A stretch of 30,547 bases of DNA from Serpentinimonas sp. (GTDB lineage Bacteria; Pseudomonadota; Gammaproteobacteria; Burkholderiales; Burkholderiaceae_C), in assembly GCA_025458665.1 (NCBI GenBank), contig JALOSG010000056.1, positions 1-30,547 of the forward strand, written 5' to 3'. Shown here piece after piece: positions 15,407 through 22,535 of the stretch. Under the pieces are notes generated by a model that made no database searches, was not told where the DNA came from, and saw only the letters and a list, made by a program, of their open reading frames with translations. The position numbers and the translations under genes were made by a program. Positions within the stretch are counted from its first letter, which is position 1. Each line of letters opens with the position of its first letter.

Positions 15407-16618
15407 TCAGGCCGAGGCGCGCCCCATGGCCTGCTGGGCGGCCCAGCGTTTGAGTGGAGACATACGGTCAAAGTTGCGCAGACCCCACTGGCGCAGCGCC
15501 TGTATGCGGGTGTCGGAGTGGCCAAACAGCCCGAACAGCCCGTCGGTGAGGAGGGACATGGCGGCCACGTCGGCCTTGCGGGCACGCTCGTAGCGGCGCA
15601 GCAGGCGCAAGTCCCCCAGGGGGCGCCAGTATTCGCGTTCGCGCAGCACACGGACCAGTTCGGCCACGTCGGCCAGGCCCACGTTCAGGCCCTGCCCGGC
15701 CAGCGGGTGGATGGCGTGTGCGGCGTCGCCCGCCAGGGCCCAGCCCGGTAGCACCCAGCGTTCTGCCTGAGACAGCTCCAGAGGCCAGCCAGCCGGTGTG
15801 CCCACGGTCTGCATCTCGCCCAGGGCGCTGCTGCAAGCGGCCTGCACGGCCTGTGCAAACGAGGCGCTGTCCAGCGCCAGCAGTTCGGCAGCGCGGGCGT
15901 GTTCCACCGACCACACCAGGGCCACCTGCTGGCCTTGGGGGCCGTTCATGGGCAGCAGGGCCAGCACCTCGCCATCGAGGAACCATTGGCGGGCGGTGCC
16001 GCCGTGCGGCAGGGTGCAGTCCAGTCGGGCCGCCACCGCCGTGTGGGGGTAGGGTTTGCGGGCGTAGCCAAAGCCCAGCGCGTCGCGGTGGCTGCTGCGC
16101 TTGCCTTCGCAAATCACGGTGAGTGCGGCCTGGGGGAGGGTTTCCGGGCCGCCAGCCAGCAGGGCGGGGTCGGCATCGACGAGATCTATGCCGCCCTGAA
16201 AACGCACCGCCTGCGCCAGGGTGTTCTCGAGCGCGGCCACATCCACGATCCAGGCCAGGGCTCCGCCGTGTTCGCCCACGCTGCCCACGGGCCCCACGGG
16301 CCCCACGGGCTCCTGGTGGCCCTCACTGCCCCGGAAGGTGAGGTGGGCGGGTGGCTCTGCCCAGGGCTCGCTCACCACCATCTGCTGCACCGGTGTGACG
16401 GCACCTGCCGCATCGGGCCACACCCGCAACCCTTCCAGCAAGCTGCGCGACGCGGTGTTGAGCGCATAGGCGCGGATGTCCGGGCTGTGGTCCCCGGCTG
16501 CCTGCTGCCTGGAGGCTTGCACCAGCGCCACCTTCAGCCGTTCGCGTGCCAGCAGCAGCGCCAGGGTGTGCCCCACCACGCCGCCGCCCAGAACGGCCAC
16601 ATCGAACTTTTTTCGCAT
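15407..16618 (-). CDS. UbiH/UbiF/VisC-family FAD-dependent hydroxylase
   Basis: Flavoprotein monooxygenase of 403 residues of the family that hydroxylates the ubiquinone ring. The N-terminal Rossmann motif is VAVLGGGVVGHTLALLLA, the second FAD motif is WALAGDAAHAIHPLAGQGLNVGLADVAEL, and the DG-type region lies near residues 150-160 (CEGKRSSHRDALG). The family does not allow a confident choice between UbiH, UbiF, UbiI and UbiM from sequence alone. A short GPVGPVGSVG stretch (residues about 105-115) comes from a 9-base repeat. The gene is divergent from the MOSC gene with 54 bases between starts, and heads the minus-strand cluster with dsbC-like. Confidence 0.85.
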   Translation of the reverse strand: MRKKFDVAVLGGGVVGHTLALLLARERLKVALVQASRQQAAGDHSPDIRAYALNTASRSLLEGLRVWPDAAGAVTPVQQMVVSEPWAEPPAHLTFRGSEGHQEPVGPVGPVGSVGEHGGALAWIVDVAALENTLAQAVRFQGGIDLVDADPALLAGGPETLPQAALTVICEGKRSSHRDALGFGYARKPYPHTAVAARLDCTLPHGGTARQWFLDGEVLALLPMNGPQGQQVALVWSVEHARAAELLALDSASFAQAVQAACSSALGEMQTVGTPAGWPLELSQAERWVLPGWALAGDAAHAIHPLAGQGLNVGLADVAELVRVLREREYWRPLGDLRLLRRYERARKADVAAMSLLTDGLFGLFGHSDTRIQALRQWGLRNFDRMSPLKRWAAQQAMGRASA

Positions 16619-16672
16619 CGGGGCATTTTAGAAGCAAGGCAGAATATCGGCAGACCCACCCGGAAGAACACC

Positions 16673-17500
16673 ATGTCTGCTGAATCCACCGTTCCCTTCA
16701 CCCTTGAACAGCTCTGGACTTACCCCATCAAGTCCTGCGGCGGCGTGCGGCTGCAGTCGGCCGAATTGCTGGAAACCGGCCTGGAGTGGGACCGCGCCTG
16801 GATGGTGGTGGACGAATCGGGCGAGTTTGTCTCGCAACGCGAACTGCCGCGCATGGCGCTCATTTCCACGCGCTTTCGCATGGGCCAGCTGGAGGTGAAG
16901 GCGCCGGGCATGCTGTCCTTGCACCTGGCGCTGGATTCGGCCGAGGCGCCCATGAAAGTGCGCGTGTGGGACGACGAGGTGGAAGCCTACGACATGGGCG
17001 GCATTGCCGCGCAGTGGTTCAGCGACTTCCTGGGCTCCGATGCGCCCGAAAGCATGCGCCGCCTGCGGTTGGTGCGCTTCGACCCGGAGGCCAAACGCCT
17101 GTCGGCCCCGCAATGGACCGGTGGCGTGGAAGCCACTACCCAGTTCAGCGATGGCTTTGCGCTGCTGGCGCTGTCATCGGCGTCGCTGGCCGACTTCAAC
17201 CAGCGCCTGCAGGTGCTGGGCCACGCACCGGTGGGCGTGGAGCGTTTCCGGCCCAACCTGGTGCTGGGCGGCATTGAGGCGCACGACGAAGACCGCTTCG
17301 ACACCCTCACGCTGAAGGCCCACCTGCGCGATGCGCCAGCCAGCGCCACGGAGTTGGCCGAGGAGCCCGCCGTGCAGATCCAGCTGGTGAAACCCTGCTC
17401 GCGCTGCAGCATCCCCGACATCGACCCCGCCACGGCGGCCAGCCAGCCCGCCGTGAGCCGGCTGTTGCAGACCTACCGCCCGCCATCACCTTTGGCATGA
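16673..17500 (+). CDS. MOSC-domain protein with frameshifted C-terminus
   Basis: Reading frame of 275 residues from ATG 16673 (GGAAG at 16662-16666). It has the MOSC N-terminal beta-barrel domain (LEQLWTYPIKSCGGVRLQSAELLETGLEWDRAWMVVDE) and the MOSC core with the conserved KPCSRC cysteine motif (near residues 240-250), expected to bind a molybdenum-cofactor sulfur. Such proteins (YcbX/mARC type) reduce N-hydroxylated compounds or carry Moco sulfur. In homologues the core continues to a conserved ITFGMN segment. Here the frame instead ends with RPPSPLA-stop at 17500, while the expected segment is found in another frame at 17482-17577. Either this copy is damaged or there is an indel in the read. 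The N-terminal three quarters look intact. Confidence 0.8.
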   Translation: MSAESTVPFTLEQLWTYPIKSCGGVRLQSAELLETGLEWDRAWMVVDESGEFVSQRELPRMALISTRFRMGQLEVKAPGMLSLHLALDSAEAPMKVRVWDDEVEAYDMGGIAAQWFSDFLGSDAPESMRRLRLVRFDPEAKRLSAPQWTGGVEATTQFSDGFALLALSSASLADFNQRLQVLGHAPVGVERFRPNLVLGGIEAHDEDRFDTLTLKAHLRDAPASATELAEEPAVQIQLVKPCSRCSIPDIDPATAASQPAVSRLLQTYRPPSPLA

Positions 17501-17577
17501 ACGGCATCGTGCTGGGCGGCGCCGGCCAGATGCTGCGCGAGGGCATGAGCGGCGAGGCGCGCTGGGGCGCCTGGTAA
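17482..17577 (+). pseudogene. Out-of-frame C-terminal remnant of the MOSC gene
   Basis: The frame beginning at 17482 reads AITFGMNGIVLGGAGQMLRE and continues to TAA 17575-17577, which is the expected end of the MOSC family. It is shifted by two bases relative to the upstream frame. A few codons usually present between the TYR and AITFG segments also seem to be missing, which fits a small deletion not divisible by three. Confidence 0.75.
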
Positions 17578-17622
17578 GCCGGGGAGGGAGCGCAGGAGGG
17601 AGCGAAGGAAGAAGCCGACCGG

Positions 17623-17628
17623 TAAAAT
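17623..17628 (+). promoter_or_regulatory. Possible -10 box for ychF
   Basis: GGTAAAAT (17621-17628) lies 52 bases before the ychF start. The same octamer occurs just before the metH riboswitch. No convincing -35 hexamer accompanies it. Confidence 0.35.
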
Positions 17629-17679
17629 GCTGCGCTTCCCAGCGGCAACCCGGCCGAACTCTTCTCCTTAGGAATCCCC

Positions 17680-18774
17680 ATGTCTCTGAAGTGCGGCATC
17701 GTCGGCCTGCCCAACGTCGGTAAATCCACCCTGTTCAATGCCCTGACCAAGGCGGGCATTGCGGCCGAAAACTACCCCTTCTGCACCATCGAGCCCAACG
17801 TGGGCGTGGTGGAAGTGCCCGACCCCCGGCTGGATCAGCTGGCGGGTATCGTGAAGCCCGAGCGCATCGTGCCGGCCATTGTGGAGTTTGTGGACATTGC
17901 CGGTCTGGTGGCCGGTGCCAGCCAGGGCGAGGGCCTGGGCAACCAGTTCCTGGCCCACATCCGCGAAACCGATGCGATCGTGAACGTGGTGCGCTGCTTC
18001 GAGGACGACAACGTCATCCACGTGGCCGGCCGCGTGGACCCGATTTCCGACATCGAGGTGATCCAAACCGAACTCTGCCTGGCCGACATGGGCACGGTGG
18101 AAAAAAGCCTGCACCGCTACAACAAGGCCGCCCGCAGCGGCAACGACAAGGAAGCCGCAGCGCTGGTGAAGGTGCTCACCGTGGTGCAGGCGGGCCTGAA
18201 CGAGGGCAAGCCGGTGCGCGCCCTGGCGCTGAGCGCGGAGGACCAGGCCATCCTGAAGCCGCTGTGCCTGATTACCGCCAAGCCCGCCATGTTTGTGGGC
18301 AACGTGAGCGAAGACGGCTTCGAGAACAACCCCCTGCTGGACCGGCTGAAAGAGTACGCCGCCGCACAGAATGCGCCGGTGGTGGCCATTTGCGCCAAGA
18401 CCGAGGCCGAACTCTCGGAAATGAGCGACGAAGACCGCCTCATGTTCCTGCAGGAAATGGGGCAGGACGAGCCGGGCCTGAACCGCCTTATCCGCGCTGG
18501 CTTCAAGCTGCTGGGCCTGCAGACTTACTTCACCGCCGGCGAGAAGGAAGTGCGCGCCTGGACCGTGCGTATCGGAGCCACCGCCCCTCAGGCCGCTGGC
18601 GTCATCCACGGCGATTTCGAGCGCGGCTTCATCCGCGCCCAGACCATCGCGTTCGAGGATTACATCGCCCTGGGTGGTGAACAAGCCGCCAAAGATGCCG
18701 GCAAGATGCGCGCCGAAGGCAAGGAATACGTGGTGAAAGACGGCGATGTGATGAACTTTCTGTTCAACGTCTGA
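17680..18774 (+). CDS. ychF: Ribosome-binding ATPase YchF (Obg-like, OLA1 family)
   Basis: P-loop ATPase of 364 residues, the universal length. P-loop GLPNVGKST is at residues 8-16, switch motif DIAGLV follows, and the specificity motif is NVSE (NxxE) rather than NKxD, which explains ATP preference in this family. A coiled-coil middle section and a C-terminal TGS domain (AQTIAFEDYIALGG ... EGKEYVVKDGDVMNFLFNV) complete it. YchF binds ribosomes and affects translation initiation and stress responses. AGGAA at 17670-17674 supports the start. The next gene begins 11 bases after its stop, so they may be co-transcribed. Confidence 0.97.
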   Translation: MSLKCGIVGLPNVGKSTLFNALTKAGIAAENYPFCTIEPNVGVVEVPDPRLDQLAGIVKPERIVPAIVEFVDIAGLVAGASQGEGLGNQFLAHIRETDAIVNVVRCFEDDNVIHVAGRVDPISDIEVIQTELCLADMGTVEKSLHRYNKAARSGNDKEAAALVKVLTVVQAGLNEGKPVRALALSAEDQAILKPLCLITAKPAMFVGNVSEDGFENNPLLDRLKEYAAAQNAPVVAICAKTEAELSEMSDEDRLMFLQEMGQDEPGLNRLIRAGFKLLGLQTYFTAGEKEVRAWTVRIGATAPQAAGVIHGDFERGFIRAQTIAFEDYIALGGEQAAKDAGKMRAEGKEYVVKDGDVMNFLFNV

Positions 18775-18785
18775 GTCCACCCCCC

Positions 18786-19565
18786 ATGAGCCGCCGCCCC
18801 GTACACATAGGCCTGTCCTGCCGCATCTTCCACCCGGAAACCGGCGGGGTGGGCCTGAAGGGCAAGACGCTGCAGGTGCTGGAGCAGTCGGTGGCGCAGT
18901 GGGCGGCCTCGCGCGACACCCTGGTGCTCATGGTCCCTTCGGTGTTGCAGGACGGTGCGTTGCAGCGCAGCAACATCCGCGTGCGCGACTACGCCCAGTA
19001 CCTGGATGGCCTCATTCTTCAGGGCGGTGCCGATGTGAGCCCGCGGGCCTACGGCGAGGAGCCCCTGAAGCCCGAGTGGGCCGGCGACCCGGTGAGGGAC
19101 GCCTACGAACTGGAGCTGGTGCACGAATTCATGGAAGCGGGCAAGCCCATACTGGGCATTTGCCGGGGCATGCAGCTCATCAACGTGGCGCTGGGCGGTA
19201 GCCTCTACCAGGACCTGCCTACCCAGCTTCCCGACCAGCGACCGGACGGCATAGGCCACGAAACCCCTGCCTACGACCGCAACGCCCACGAAGTCACGTT
19301 CACGCCCGGCGGCAAGATGGCGCAGTGGTTTGGCGGCGTGGCCGGCGGCAAGGTGGCCTCCATCCACCACCAGGCGGTGAACCGGCTGGGCCGCGATGTG
19401 GTGGCCGAAGCCACCGCCCCGGACGGCGTGGTGGAAGCCATACGCTGGAACGGCCGCAGCTTTGTGTGCGGTGTGCAGTGGCACCCCGAATTCCACCACC
19501 TGGGCGGCGAGGAGATGCTGGACTGCCAGCCCCTGCTGGACGCGTTCTTGCGCGCGGCTAGGTAA
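18786..19565 (+). CDS. Class-I glutamine-amidotransferase-like hydrolase (peptidase C26, PuuD type)
   Basis: Cytoplasmic hydrolase of 259 residues related to gamma-glutamyl-GABA hydrolase. The nucleophile is C126 in ILGICRGMQLINVALGG and the rest of the triad is H233 and E235 in VQWHPEFHH. The segment DGLILQGGADVSP is a family landmark. PuuD proteins remove glutamate from gamma-glutamylated putrescine products, but no other polyamine gene is nearby, so the substrate here is open. The stop TAA (19563-19565) lies inside the GGTAAAAT element that may serve as the metH promoter -10. Confidence 0.88.
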   Translation: MSRRPVHIGLSCRIFHPETGGVGLKGKTLQVLEQSVAQWAASRDTLVLMVPSVLQDGALQRSNIRVRDYAQYLDGLILQGGADVSPRAYGEEPLKPEWAGDPVRDAYELELVHEFMEAGKPILGICRGMQLINVALGGSLYQDLPTQLPDQRPDGIGHETPAYDRNAHEVTFTPGGKMAQWFGGVAGGKVASIHHQAVNRLGRDVVAEATAPDGVVEAIRWNGRSFVCGVQWHPEFHHLGGEEMLDCQPLLDAFLRAAR

Positions 19566-19568
19566 AAT
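19563..19568 (+). promoter_or_regulatory. Possible -10 box for the metH transcript
   Basis: TAAAAT in GGTAAAAT lies eight bases before the first paired base of the SAH riboswitch, so transcription could begin right at the aptamer. It overlaps the stop codon of the preceding gene. The -35 region is weak. Confidence 0.4.
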
Positions 19569-19575
19569 ACAGCCT

Positions 19576-19653
19576 CCCAAGGAGCGCTGCAGCGGCCACG
19601 GCTTACCCGCCAAAGGCTGTCAGGCTTGGGAACGCCCGCTTCCAACCGCGCTC
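19576..19653 (+). promoter_or_regulatory. S-adenosylhomocysteine (SAH) riboswitch aptamer of metH
   Basis: The sequence AGGAGCGCTGCAGC, then CAGGCTTGGGAA, then CCGCGCTCACC matches the conserved layout of SAH riboswitches known upstream of ahcY and metH in beta- and gammaproteobacteria. The visible helices fit: GAGCGC (19582-19587) with GCGCTC (19648-19653) closes the element, and CCCAAG (19576-19581) with CTTGGG (19625-19630) forms the pseudoknot. An internal stem-loop with CAGC/GCTG arms (19590-19593 and 19616-19619) occupies the middle. It ends 30 bases before the probable metH start. High SAH would be expected to raise MetH, which converts the homocysteine made from SAH to methionine. Confidence 0.88.
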
Positions 19654-19679
19654 ACCTGATGCCAGTTCCTGCAGGTGAG
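19651..19679 (+). promoter_or_regulatory. Expression platform: anti-Shine-Dalgarno hairpin of metH
   Basis: CTCACCTG (19651-19658) is exactly complementary to CAGGTGAG (19672-19679), which contains the metH Shine-Dalgarno sequence AGGTGAG; the loop is 13 bases. The CTC at 19651-19653 is also the 3' end of the aptamer closing helix. The two structures are therefore mutually exclusive, as expected for ligand-controlled release of the ribosome-binding site. Confidence 0.75.
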
Positions 19680-19683
19680 TGCC

Positions 19684-22491
19684 GTGTCTTCTTCCCCCGC
19701 TTCTCGTCTTTCTTCCTCCTCTTCTTCAGCCGCTTCCGCTGCTGACGTGGCCGTGCGGCCGATGATGCTGTCTGGCCTGGAGCCGCTGCTCATTGACGAC
19801 CAGAGCCTGTTCGTCAACATTGGCGAGCGCACCAACGTGACCGGCTCCAAGGCCTTTGCCCGCATGATCCTGAACGGGGACTACGAGCAGGCGCTGGCGG
19901 TGGCGCGCCAGCAGGTAGAAAACGGCGCGCAGATTGTGGACGTGAACATGGACGAGGCCATGCTGGACAGCGAAGCGGCCATGGTGCGCTTCCTGAACCT
20001 CATGGCCGGCGAGCCCGACATTGCGCGCGTGCCGGTCATGATCGATTCGTCCAAGTGGAGCGTCATCGAAGCCGGCCTGCGCTGCGTCCAGGGCAAGGGC
20101 ATCGTGAATTCCATCAGCCTGAAAGAGGGCGAAGACGAATTCCGCCGCCAGGCCAAGCTGGTGAAACGTTACGGCGCGGCGGCTGTGGTCATGGCCTTCG
20201 ACGAAGCCGGCCAGGCCGACACCTACGAGCGCAAGATACAGATCTGCGAGCGCGCCTACCGCCTGCTGGTGGACGAGGTGGGATTCCCGCCCGAAGACAT
20301 CATCTTCGACCCCAACATCTTCGCCATTGCCACCGGCATTGAAGAGCACAACAACTACGCGGTGGACTTCATCAACGCCACCCGCTGGATACGCCAGCAC
20401 CTGCCGGGCGCCAAGGTGAGCGGTGGCGTGAGCAACGTGAGCTTCAGCTTCCGCGGCAACGAGCCGGTGCGCGAAGCCATACACACCGTGTTCCTGTACC
20501 ACGCCATACGGGCGGGCATGAACATGGGCATTGTGAACGCGGGCATGGTGGGCGTGTACGACGAGCTCGATGCCGACCTGCGCGAGCGCGTGGAAGACGT
20601 GGTGCTGAACCGCCGCCCGGACGCCACCGAGCGCCTGCTGGACATTGCCGAGAACGTGAAGGGCGCCGCCAAGGACGACAGCGCCAAGTACGCGTGGCGC
20701 GCCCACCCTGTGCGCGAGCGCCTCATCCACGCGCTGGTGCACGGCCAGAACGAATTCATCACCGAAGACACCGAAGAAATCTGGCGCCAGATAGAGGCCG
20801 ATGGCGGCCGGCCGCTGCACGTGATTGAAGGCCCACTCATGGACGGCATGAACGTGGTGGGCGACCTGTTTGGCCAGGGCAAGATGTTCCTGCCGCAGGT
20901 GGTGAAAAGCGCCCGCGTCATGAAGCAGGCGGTGGCGCACCTGGTGCCCTACATCGAGGAAGAAAAGCGCACGCTGCAGGCCGCTGGCAGCGACGTGAAG
21001 AGCAAGGGCAAGATCGTGATTGCCACTGTGAAGGGCGATGTGCACGACATCGGCAAGAACATCGTCACCGTGGTGCTCCAGTGCAACAACTTCGATGTGG
21101 TGAACATGGGCGTCATGGTGCCGTGCCACGAAATCCTGGCCAAAGCCAAGGAGGTGAATGCCGACATCGTGGGCCTGAGCGGACTCATCACGCCCAGCCT
21201 GGAAGAGATGCAGTACGTGGCCGCCGAGATGCAGAAGGACCCTTACTTCCGCGAACGCCGCATGCCGCTGCTCATTGGTGGCGCCACCACCAGCCGGGTA
21301 CATACCGCGGTGAAGATTGCGCCGCATTACGAAGGCCCGGTGGTGTACGTGCCCGATGCTTCTCGCAGTGTGGGCGTGGCGCAGAGCCTGCTGGGTGAAC
21401 AGGCCACCGCGTTTGTGGACGAACTCAATACCGACTACGACAAGGTGCGCCTGCAACACGCCAACAAACGCCAGACCCCGCTGTGGAACCTGGCCCGCGT
21501 ACGCGCCAACAAGACCCGCGTGGACTGGAGCGCCTACCAGCCCACGCCGCCCAAGTTCATCGGTCGGCGCGTGTTCCGCAATTACGACCTGGCCGAGTTG
21601 GCCCGCTACATCGACTGGGGCCCCTTCTTCCAGACCTGGGACCTCGCCGGCCCTTTCCCCGCCATCCTGACCGACGAGGTGGTGGGCGAGCAGGCGCAGC
21701 GCGTGTACGCCGACGGCCAGAAGATGCTGCAAAAAATCATCGATGGCCGCTGGCTGAGCGCCAGTGGCGTGGTGGCCTTCTACCCGGCCAACAGCGTGAA
21801 TGACGACGACATTGCGCTCTACACCGACACCTCCCGCAGCCAGGTGGCTCTGACCTGGCACGGCCTGCGCCAGCAGACCGAGAAGCAGGCCGCCAGCGAT
21901 GCGCCCGGCCCCGACGGGCAACCCGTGCTGCGCCCCAACCGCTGCCTGGCCGACTTTGTGGCCCCCCAGGGCAGTGGCGTGGAGGACTACGTGGGCCTGT
22001 TCGCCGTGACCGCCGGGCTGGGTGTGGAGAAGCAGGAGCAGCGCTTCCTGGCCCAGAACGACGACTACGGTGCCATCCTGTTCAAGGCCCTGGCCGATCG
22101 CCTGGCCGAAGCCTTTGCCGAAGTGCTGCACCAGCGCGTGCGCACCGACCTGTGGGGCTACGCGCCGCAGGAGCAGCTCAGCCCCGAAGCCCTGATCGCC
22201 GAGGAGTACCAGGGGATACGCCCGGCACCCGGCTACCCGGCCTGCCCGGACCATACCGTGAAGCGCGACATGTTCGAGCTGCTGCAGTGCGCCGACATCG
22301 GCATGGGCCTGACCGAGAGCCTGGCCATGACGCCGGCAGCCAGCGTGAGCGGCTTCTACCTGAGCCACCCGGAGAGCACCTACTTCAACGTGGGCAAGAT
22401 TGGCGAGGACCAGCTGCAGGACATGGCCCGCCGCCGCGGTATGGACGAAGCGGAGTTGCGCCGCGCGCTGGCGCCCAACCTGAACCTCTGA
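19684..22491 (+). CDS. metH: Cobalamin-dependent methionine synthase, lacking the homocysteine module
   Basis: Transfers a methyl group from methyltetrahydrofolate via cobalamin to homocysteine. The protein of 935 residues holds three of the four MetH modules: the pterin-binding barrel (about 30-300, FVNIGERTNVTGSKAF, DVNMDEAMLDS), the cap and B12-binding domains with cobalt ligand H454 in GDVHDIGKNIV, and the reactivation domain with the AdoMet motif RPAPGYPACPDH starting at R846. The roughly 350-residue N-terminal homocysteine/zinc module is absent. In many Burkholderiales it is encoded by a separate gene, but no such gene is next to this one. The N-terminus is a low-complexity Ser/Ala stretch. 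GTG 19684 is preferred over GTG 19675 because AGGTGA at 19673-19678 is then correctly spaced; it is under SAH riboswitch control. Confidence 0.93.
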   Translation: MSSSPASRLSSSSSSAASAADVAVRPMMLSGLEPLLIDDQSLFVNIGERTNVTGSKAFARMILNGDYEQALAVARQQVENGAQIVDVNMDEAMLDSEAAMVRFLNLMAGEPDIARVPVMIDSSKWSVIEAGLRCVQGKGIVNSISLKEGEDEFRRQAKLVKRYGAAAVVMAFDEAGQADTYERKIQICERAYRLLVDEVGFPPEDIIFDPNIFAIATGIEEHNNYAVDFINATRWIRQHLPGAKVSGGVSNVSFSFRGNEPVREAIHTVFLYHAIRAGMNMGIVNAGMVGVYDELDADLRERVEDVVLNRRPDATERLLDIAENVKGAAKDDSAKYAWRAHPVRERLIHALVHGQNEFITEDTEEIWRQIEADGGRPLHVIEGPLMDGMNVVGDLFGQGKMFLPQVVKSARVMKQAVAHLVPYIEEEKRTLQAAGSDVKSKGKIVIATVKGDVHDIGKNIVTVVLQCNNFDVVNMGVMVPCHEILAKAKEVNADIVGLSGLITPSLEEMQYVAAEMQKDPYFRERRMPLLIGGATTSRVHTAVKIAPHYEGPVVYVPDASRSVGVAQSLLGEQATAFVDELNTDYDKVRLQHANKRQTPLWNLARVRANKTRVDWSAYQPTPPKFIGRRVFRNYDLAELARYIDWGPFFQTWDLAGPFPAILTDEVVGEQAQRVYADGQKMLQKIIDGRWLSASGVVAFYPANSVNDDDIALYTDTSRSQVALTWHGLRQQTEKQAASDAPGPDGQPVLRPNRCLADFVAPQGSGVEDYVGLFAVTAGLGVEKQEQRFLAQNDDYGAILFKALADRLAEAFAEVLHQRVRTDLWGYAPQEQLSPEALIAEEYQGIRPAPGYPACPDHTVKRDMFELLQCADIGMGLTESLAMTPAASVSGFYLSHPESTYFNVGKIGEDQLQDMARRRGMDEAELRRALAPNLNL

Positions 22492-22535
22492 GCCCAGGCG
22501 GGACGCCGCGGGCCCTGCCTGGGTGGCTCAGTGGC

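Noticed and set aside
19659..19661. ATG in the metH leader as start codon
   Set aside because: It is out of frame with metH and lies in the loop of the anti-SD hairpin without a ribosome-binding site.
19570..19675. Cobalamin riboswitch before metH
   Set aside because: No B12-box-like conserved core is seen and the leader is too short. The SAH riboswitch helices fit completely.
19726..22368. An 880-codon open frame antisense to metH
   Set aside because: Composition (His, Val, Ala, Gln-rich) is that of a reverse-complement shadow in GC-rich DNA; MetH motifs are continuous on the plus strand.
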